Source of the DNA: Euglena gracilis
Lineage: Eukaryota > Euglenida > Euglenophyceae > Euglenales
DNA length: 64,000 nucleotides
Direction of reading: 5' to 3'
Assembly (NCBI GenBank): GCA_039621445.1
Contig: CP154956.1
Span: 66,046,257 to 66,110,256 of the forward strand
Shown: in pieces, positions 10,333 through 19,300 of the stretch
Layout of the letters: each line of letters starts with the position of its first letter
Numbering within the stretch: the stretch's first letter is position 1
Translations under genes and position numbers: made by a program
The notes under the pieces: generated by a model
Told to the model about the DNA's origin: nothing
What the model saw: only the letters and a program-made list of their open reading frames with translations
The model's database searches: none

Positions 10333-13300
10333 GTGTGCGGCAGTGTGTGTTGACTGGCCCATTTTGAACCCTCCGCCTTGGGACCACCTCCAGTAGCAGC
10401 TAAGGAGGCAAGAGTTTCAGCATCAGCTGAGGAGGCAAGAGTTTGGCCATTTCAACAGTTTCCACCTCTGATCACTCAGCGCCTCTCCCCATCTATTCCT
10501 CCCATATTGGCTCCTAGGCTGCAGAGGTGAGGGGCAAGAAGTGGGCATTGATAGTATTGTTTTGGACAATCCTACTGGGCGATGGGTCAGGGGTCCGCGC
10601 CGGGTCGGGGATCAGGAGCCTTGCTCAAGAGGTTCCTGGACTGGCTGGGGGGGGGGGGCTTGGTGTGGAATTTGGGTTCATGCGCAGCAGGGGTTCCTTG
10701 GGGGAGTGGATGCTTGCTTCAGGGTCCCGAAAGGGGGGAGGTGGAGGCCTGGGACCTATAGCCTTGCGGCTTTGGGGTGTAAACACTGGGGTCCGATTTT
10801 TGAAAATGTGGACACATTCTTTTGAATTTTGGTTGGATGGACAATGTTCCAGCGATGCCAGGAATTCTTTCCCTGGAATTGACCTGTTTTTGCCGAGATT
10901 TGCGATTTGTTTTTTCCTCGGTCGGAGAAAATACTGCCGGTCTGAATTTCTTAAGGCATTTTAAGTTTTTTTGAGGGCCCCTTGAATAGTAACGCCTGGT
11001 CGCTTTTTGCTCGGATGGCAGGCGGGGTGTGGTGCCGCGGTGGTCCTTGTGCGGCAGGTGGCGGGGCTCGCCGCGGGGGAGGCCCCCGGCGGCCTGCGGC
11101 ACACCTCCGCGGCGCGGCGCGGCCCCCCGCCACGGGACGCCACCCGGCTTCGCCTCGCGGACGTGCCGCGGTTCCTGGAGCGGATGGGCTTCCCCTGCGA
11201 GGCGGCTGACGTGCCGGTGTGACGATGACATCAAGGGCTCCGAGGGGCTGCGTTCGGCTTTATTTTGGAGGTGCTTTGATTTAAGCAAAGCATGTATTTT
11301 GTAACCTCCCCAAATAGCAGTCCCCTCAATCAAATATTAAACCCCCCCTCCAGACTTCATAAAGGCAAAGAGGACCCCAACTTTGGGTGTCCAAATGAAA
11401 ATCCCACGGCGCTACTACCACTACATTACACTACACTACTACACTACTGCATTACACCACGCAACACTACGCTACACTGCACTACACTACACTGCACTAC
11501 ACTACACTGCATTACACTACACTACACTACACTACATTACCATTTGTTCGAGAAATCTTTTACCGTTTCTTCCAAGATTTTGGCCAAAGGTATCAATTTG
11601 GAGGCCATTCCTAATTTGAGGCTTAAAATTTGAAAATTTGTGTTATTAACTCCTGATTTGATTCCAAAATCCTAATTTGACAGATAGAGATATATATTTG
11701 ACAGATAAGAAAAACATCATTAGGCAGCTGGGTATGAATCAATTTTGTCCCAAATAAAACTCCAAATCTTTGTCCAATTTTTTTGCCCAAACTCCCCCCC
11801 ACACCCCGTAGCTTTAATCGTTGAGTTTTGCTTTTGATTTATGCCCCCAGATGAATATTTTTAGATTTTCTGCATTTTTATTTGTTCTTTGAAAAAAAAG
11901 TCTTGGTTTCCCCCCTCAGCATATATACCCCCAAGGAAAACACCCTGTCTTCCTTGTTTCCTTCTGGCATTTTTGTGCTGGGAGGCAGCACTTGTTCTTT
12001 GGCAGCCTAATTCACACTTACGCTTTTTTGTGTTGGCTTGGGCACCTGTGTCCATCAACAGATGCTAACAGAGTTTTTCATTTTTGGCCGTGTGACACCG
12101 AGCTATCAAAGACATGGCCACAAGAGAGCACAAAAAAGTGAGCAAAATTTTTTCCGGTTGTGTTGGGACTTGGGGCGTTTTGGGGGGGTCCGGAAATGGG
12201 CTCCACACCTCGAAACCCCTGGGACTTCCCCCCCCCCCGGACCACTTTTTTTTTGAGTGATAAAAACGCAAAAAAGCGGCACAGGAATGGGACCTTTAAC
12301 CCCCTTCTTGATCCTCGCGACTGTGTGCATCCTGGGTGTTTGCCGATTGCTTCTCTTGCGCCGCCTTGGTGTGATGGTGTGAAGGTTTTTGGTGCGTTTG
12401 GCAAAGTGCGGGGAGGAAGTGCCGGGGTGTGTGGGTGTGGTGTGACCAAGCGGGTGGGGTAAGGAAGGTGAGTGCGTGTTTGGCAAGGTATGCAAAGGGG
12501 TGAAGAAATGAGGTGCCAGGGAACGAAGGGGATTGGTGTCTCCCACCCAATTTATGCCTGGGATCTGCACAACCAGTTTTGCAAAAAAAAAAACGGCAGA
12601 AGAAGCGCAGCCTTTGAAGAGCAAATTGTGTTTTTTTGCGCAAATGCGCGCACGAACACATTTTGTTTGTGCGCCCATTAACAAAATCGTGCGCGTGCAC
12701 GCTTTTGTGCCCATGAACTGACACTGTCGATAAACTGTGTGACACAGGGGCTGTGACGGCGCGGACCAGCAGGCCGTCTAGAAACATAATTTGGGGGGTT
12801 TGTCATACCGTTCATTGACAGCGTCAGTTCATGGGCACTAAAGCGCTCACGCACAAAATTGTGTTTGTGCACGCATTTGCGCCCATGAACCAAAATTTGT
12901 TCATGGATTCTGAATGGTCGATAAATGGTGTGACAAAGTACACAACCGTCAAACACCGGTGAATCGCTGGCGGTTAATGTGTGCTAAAGCGTGTACCACG
13001 TTGTTCATTGGCGCCAAGGCGCAAATGAACCGCCAACAGAAACTCACAAGTGGTTTATTTGCGCATTAGTGTGCACGAACAACGTGACGCACATTTTGGC
13101 GCAAATGAACCACCAATGGAGGAATAAAAAAGAAGCATCACTCAGCAGAGGCCGGCATCGAACTTCCCGGTGCTGCAGCACCCACCGTTGGTGGCCGCGG
13201 TATTCCGCAACCTGGGCGTGAGACTGGGGGGACGACGTGCTGTCACCTACAAATTATGCGCAAAAACTGATGCATTTCACATTTTCCACGGGAGAAAATG

Positions 13301-16300
13301 TTGAAACACGGTGGAGAATACCGTAAACGGATTCCAGCCCGACGCATCCCGGGTATTTCAGGTACCAAATTTTGAATTCTTGTAACTCAGTACTGTTGCA
13401 GAAAAAGCGTCGAATGGTCACACGTCGTTGCACGTCGACAGTTCATTACGCTTATCCGCCAAACGGATAAGCGTAAACAAATTTTTGCTTGTGCGCGCTA
13501 AAGCTGCACAAACGCACTACTTTGAAGTGAATGGTAAAGTGTTTTTGCGCGCAAATTCGCCCGCAAACAAAAAATTGTTCGTGCGCGCCAAAGCGCGCAC
13601 AACGTGCATCGCGTCCAAAAACATCCAAGGGTTGTGACAATCCTCAATGTCTTTCAACATGAACAGGTTGTTTGTACGCATTTAGCACCGGTGCACAAAC
13701 CATCCCCATACCAGTTTCCCCAAGAGGTTGGTGTGCTAAAGGATGCAAGGACATGTCATTTTAACTTCAATGTTTTGCGTTGTGTCCGTGCATTTGCGCC
13801 CACAAACAAATTTGTTTGTGCGCGCAAATGCGCGCATCAGTTGCGAACACGCATCAGTTGTGTGTCGGCTGGCGAACTCAGCATGTAGTATGTTGTGTAA
13901 TATTGCTCCGTGTCTTAACCCGACGGCTGCAGCACCCTAGCCAGTTGTCATCGCGTCATCACCAGTACCAATTGTCATAACAGCCGGTGTGCATTTCCCC
14001 TTTTTGACATCCAAGCGCACCAATCTCAACCCTCGCCCACTTTGCGTCACTTGGTGAGTAACATACGTACCAAACCACCTGGAGTTGCATCCCTCCAATA
14101 GAGGGTCGCAATAGTTCATGAACAGTTTTCCGTGTGTCAGGGTATTGGGTCCCAGGTGTTTCATAAAATTGGTGCGCCCATTCCAAGGAAAAAACCCTTG
14201 AGTGCAAATTAGGCCGCCTAAGTTGTCCGGAAATTCGCTCGCCAGGCTTGGGGGAGCAGCTTCTTATGCAGTCTCAGGCAAGAGACTTGCACCGGCGCGC
14301 GGCCATCCCCCGGCGCCGCTCAGGACATGCTGGGGGAGCTGTGGCCCGGCGACGCGGCCAGGGAGGCAGCGGTGGGCGTGGAGCAGCTCAGCCGCCATTG
14401 GCCGGCGGTGAGCGCGCGGCTGCAGCACCGCCTGGCGGAGGTCCTCCCGGAGCAGGTGTGGGGGTGGGGGGGGGCGTTGCATTTGTTGGCGTGGGGAGGC
14501 AGGGGAGGGGCACTGGTGCTGGGGGTTCAGCGATTGCATGGCTGGGGGTTGCTTGGGAGGGAGGCTGCAGTGGAGCGTGGGGCATTGCCAAGGCTGCGCA
14601 GGAATCCCCGAAATCCTACGGGTGGTGGATGGGCCCTTCAGGCCTTCCCATACAGCGCTGGGCATTGCCGCAGGTAATCGCTGCGATGAACACGATCCGC
14701 GCCAACCCCGCTGCTTACACCGAGGGCGGGCCTCAAGAAGACGGCAGTGGTGAGTGGACGGGTTAGATGAGCGCGATGTGGGTTCAGGAGGTGGGGTATG
14801 GAACGTCAGGGATTCGGAAGGAGGGGTTGATGCAGAATGGATTCAAAGTTTTGGTTCTCGGGGATTTTCGATTGACGAGTCGAGGCACAGTTACCACGCA
14901 CCGTACCAGGGTCACATATAAAACAATGATTTTCCCCTTGCTGCTTCGCACGGCTGTCATCATCCTACCGTTTTCCACTACACCCATGGTTTGGGCCCAA
15001 CTGGGTATTCTTGAGCTGCCCTCCCCCCACTCCCCTGCCCATTGGGGGCGGTGACCTCGGCCCGCGGCCCCCCGGCCTCTCCCACCCCTCAGGGTGCGTT
15101 CCGGGGCAGGCTTGCTGTACAGCCCGTTGGTGTACACCTGCGCCGGGGCTTGTCCAGAACATGGCAGGCAATGGGACCACTCCCACCCCCGCATCGTTCC
15201 AGTCCAAAACGAAAATGAGGCGGTCCCCTCTGGACACCGGGCCCATACAGCCAGCCCTCACAGCGCCAAACACCTCTCCAGCCTGCGGCCGTACTACGCC
15301 GGGAAGAAGTTCCAGGCCCCCGGGGACGAGGCGCCGTCGCTGACTGCGGAGGGCTGGGCGGCGGTGCAGTCCGCCATCGACGACCTGCGCCAGACCCCCA
15401 CCCTCCCTCCCCTCCAGGTGCCGCAGCTGCGCCTTGTCTCTTGCTGGGATATCTTTGTCTCCTCCCACCCCTCCCAGGCTGAATTTGAAGGCGAGGCCGA
15501 CCCCCCCCCCGGGAGGGGGTCCTATGCACATAGACAAAAAGGGCCAAAGGCGAAAAACAGCGCCTGGCCAGAAGAGGGGATGAAAGGCACCAAACAAACA
15601 GCCACAGTGCACGCAGGGGTGGGGTTCCTGCCTGGGCAGGCACTCCAAGGCACCCAGATCCGACCCCCCCCCCGGGGGGCACATGACCAAAAGTATTTGG
15701 GCTCTCGGCCAAGGCACTTCCGGCACTGAAGGCGCCGGAAGCCCAGAAAAGCCCATTTTTTGGACACTTTTTGGTCCACGACCAGACAGGCACCGACCCC
15801 CCTGGGGGGTGCCTGCCTGCCCAGGCACTCCAAGGCACCCCTTCCCCCCCCCAGGGTTGGTGAGATTCAGCTTGCTCCCTCCCTCTCCCCCCCTGCTTCC
15901 CACACGTGTGCGTGTCTGGTGTCCAGTGGCGTGCATGTCTGTGAGTTCACCCTCCTGAGCCCTGCCTTTGTCTTTTGGCCACCTCTTTTCTATGGATTGG
16001 CAGCGACTCAACCACCCTTTGGCAGTGGGGTGGGGGGTGCCCCCCACCCACTGCGGTGCAGGTCTCCCGGGGGCTGATGCGCAGCGCTGAGCTGCACGCC
16101 GTGGACCTCGGCCGCACCGGCTCGACGTCCCACACCGGCTCCAACCAGCGCGACCCGCGCTGGCGGATGGAGCAGTGCGGGCAGTGGCCAAGCCAACTCC
16201 GAGGCCACGCCCAGCCCTGCCGCTGGGCGGCCGGGGACAGGAAGGGGCGGCTTGGGGCCGGCAATTCCCTGGGCGGGTCGGGGACGACCGCATTGCGGAG

Positions 16301-19300
16301 AACTTGGCCTTCGGGGCGCGCTCCGCCGCGGGCCACGTCCTACTGATGATGATCGACGACGGGCAGGGATGGACGGGAATCCTGAAACCCTATGGGTGGT
16401 GGAGATTGACCCCTCCCCACCTCCAGAATGGGAGTCGGCCCCCCCCCACCATGCCTTCTCGTGCAGCCCTGACGACGGGCTACGGACCCGCCAGCACCGG
16501 AAGAACATCCTCGACCCCCGCCTGTGTGTTTTTGCCCCCCCCCAACGGTTGCTGGCAATGGGAAACCCAACCATCCAACGATCACCGGCGTTGTGGTTTG
16601 CACCTCCATCCCTCCATGCGGAATTCTTTTCCTGTTCTGAACAGAATTGAATTGGGAACAGAATCTCGGGAAGCCACGAGGGACGATGTATCAATGACGA
16701 TCTCGACAGTTTGGTTTCTCATCCAACACAGAACCCAAAGGAGAAAGGGTGTTAAGCTCTCCAATGAATTCATGCGTCTGAATATGTACCGAGAGAAACA
16801 GCCATTTACTCCCAACGTCAACTTCCATTCATAGACCTCTATTTTTGGGGGATTGATTTATTTCCGCCGTTGCGCCGTCTCCAACCTTCTGTTTCCGACA
16901 CCTGCATTCACCCGACCACACCCACCGGGCGCCATGAACCGAGGGGGAAATGCCGCGCCGCCGCTCGTCCGCAGCAACTACGCCGGCGCCGCCGTCTCCA
17001 CCCACGTCGCCTTCGGCACCGTGTGCGTCATCAACCTGGCGCATCGCTTCCTCGACAAGGTGCGCCACCCGCCCCCTCTCCCCCAAAGGTGCTGCTGGGG
17101 GGTCTGTATCTGGCGGAACTCACCCCGCCCCCAGGCACAGGCGGACCGGGTGCTGCCAGGGGAGGCGTCCGGCTCGCCCGCCTCCGCAGGAGGAGCGGCA
17201 GCTGCCCGGGCGGCCCCCGCGCCAGCGGGGGCCCAGCGCTGGCCCCCTGCCGAGCCGATCGCTCGCCCTGGCCGCCGCCAAGCTGCAGCGATGGGCCCGC
17301 AGCCACCTCGCTCGGAAGCTGCGCTGGGTGCGCTGTGCCCCCCCCTTCCGCCTGGCATGGGAGCGTTGGGTTTCGGGTGTCGGATGTGGGTGTCCGTCTT
17401 TTCTATTGCTCTGGCCCCTGGCGCCACCACCACCACCGCCGCCAAACACAGACGTTTGTGGCAAATTGTCTGATTTATGCAGTCGTTGCAGCCTTCGGCT
17501 GGAGCCCAAGGCACTGCCTTCTATGTGGGTGTGTCTATTTATTTGATGACTGGACAAATGGCCGTGGCAGACGGACGGGTGGATGCATGAACCCGGCATC
17601 TCATGCGTCCATTTGCGCAAACCTGTGCCTGTCCACATGTTGTGTGGGATGTCAGCATGAGGAGGGGTGGGCCAGCCGGGGGGACCCACAGGACCCACTG
17701 ACCGTGGAGTTCCAGGCGCCTTCGGCGCCCGCTACCGGGGGGGAGGGGGGCTACCGCCCCCCCCCCCCGACCCCCCCCCGGTCTTCAAAATAACCTCATC
17801 TTGTGGTGCAAAACTTTTGCCAAAAATTGCGGGACCCCCCCCAGGACCCCCCAAGACCCCCCCAGGACCCCCCCAGGACCCCCCCCAGCACCCATCGCCA
17901 GGCCCTGGCGGAGGACGACCAGCTGGTACAGGCAGGGCAGGCCACCGTCTTCGAGGCCGGGTACCAGCAGCCCATCGCCGGCCCCTTCCGCCAGGCAGCC
18001 AACAAGCTGCCCCTCAGCCTGCAGTTGCATGTGGACCAGTGCGTTGGTGCCTTGCTGGTGATCCAACTCAGCTAAACTGAATGCATTTGGAAGCATCTTT
18101 TGGGGGGGGCTTTGTTTGTTGGAACCACAACGCTTACAGGCAGTGCACAATTTATATGGAAGGGCGTTTCGTAAAGAAGTGCATGAAAAGTGAAACTTTT
18201 TGTTGAAAATCTGCAGGTAGCAAACGGAACCATTCCTGGACCCAATCTCAACCGCTTTCTCCAAATCATTTAACATGGTGTCAAACGCGAGCCTGCACGT
18301 TTTATGTTTTAATGCATGCTTTATTTGCTTTTGTTCGTGAAAGCAATGGATATTATTAATTTGTGATATGATAGTGCCCAAGTAACCTGCATCTTTGGTG
18401 CGGCAAAGTTATTTGGGTGAAGTACTTTTTTAGCCCTATTTCTTAGGCGGCGCATCTCGCACTTAAGGATTTTTTGGTCGATGTGCGCATTTGCGCAAAC
18501 CGACCATTTTTTTAATTTTGGCGCCGGCGTTGCAAGGGGCGAGAGCGAGAGGAAGCAGGTGGACGGCGAACCCAGCTGAATTTCCATTTTTGGCCCTGGC
18601 GGTCCCGCGAATTCGTGTTTTTAGCTGTTTTTTTGGTGGTCGGCATGCCACAAAAACCCCCGGACCTCCCCCCAAAGTGAAAAAAAAAACACCGACAAAC
18701 ACACCAAAACCCCAGTACCGCCACCCCCCATTTGGTGCGATGTGGCTCTCCTTGCCGGCTGTTGGCGACCCTGGCTGGCTCCCTCCCGGGGTTTTGACGC
18801 ACTTTTTTAATTTTTGCCGGCCTCGACTTGTGTTTCCGGACGTTTGCCGGAGCGCGGGGAATAAGTGCGGGGGGTTAGGGTGGGTCCAATCACGCCGCCG
18901 AGCAAGAACGCAGAAAGGAAGGCGCGCCTGGGGATTTTGTGAAGGCCCATGCAGGGTGAAGGGAAAGTGGTTTGAAGAGAAGGGAAGGGTTGCAGGTCCC
19001 CCACCGAACTTTCAGTGGGGATGTGTTGCCGAATTGTGTCGCAATGAAACGGGAGTGGGATCGCACAAATTTCAGTGGAGCGATTCATTTCAACCATGTT
19101 TTGGACAAAGAATGATTGTTGATGTCTGGATGTGCGCAATTTCGCACATCGACCATTGTACATTTGCTTATGGCACATCTTTGCTCTGAAAACAGACAGA
19201 AATGCACTGAAAAAATACATGTATCAGTGGTAGGTCGGGAAAATGCGCACGTGGTCGGCGTTTGCACATTTTCAAACACCAACCACGTGCGTAAAGGTGC

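Noticed and set aside
10194-11210. PUB (p97-binding) domain in the N-terminal CAP-gene exons
   Set aside because: Only the final LxxVxxFLxxMGF-type block fits; the Arg/Asn core of PUB domains is not visible.
14965-16293. 442-codon open frame on the - strand
   Set aside because: It lies opposite the GC-rich CAP exons and an intronic repeat. The openness comes from high GC, and the + strand carries clear CAP motifs in correct splice phase.
16363-16466. GC-AG intron alternative in the CAP gene
   Set aside because: It keeps frame but inserts PDD before LRTRQHRKN, spoiling the family spacing that the direct-repeat junction gives exactly.
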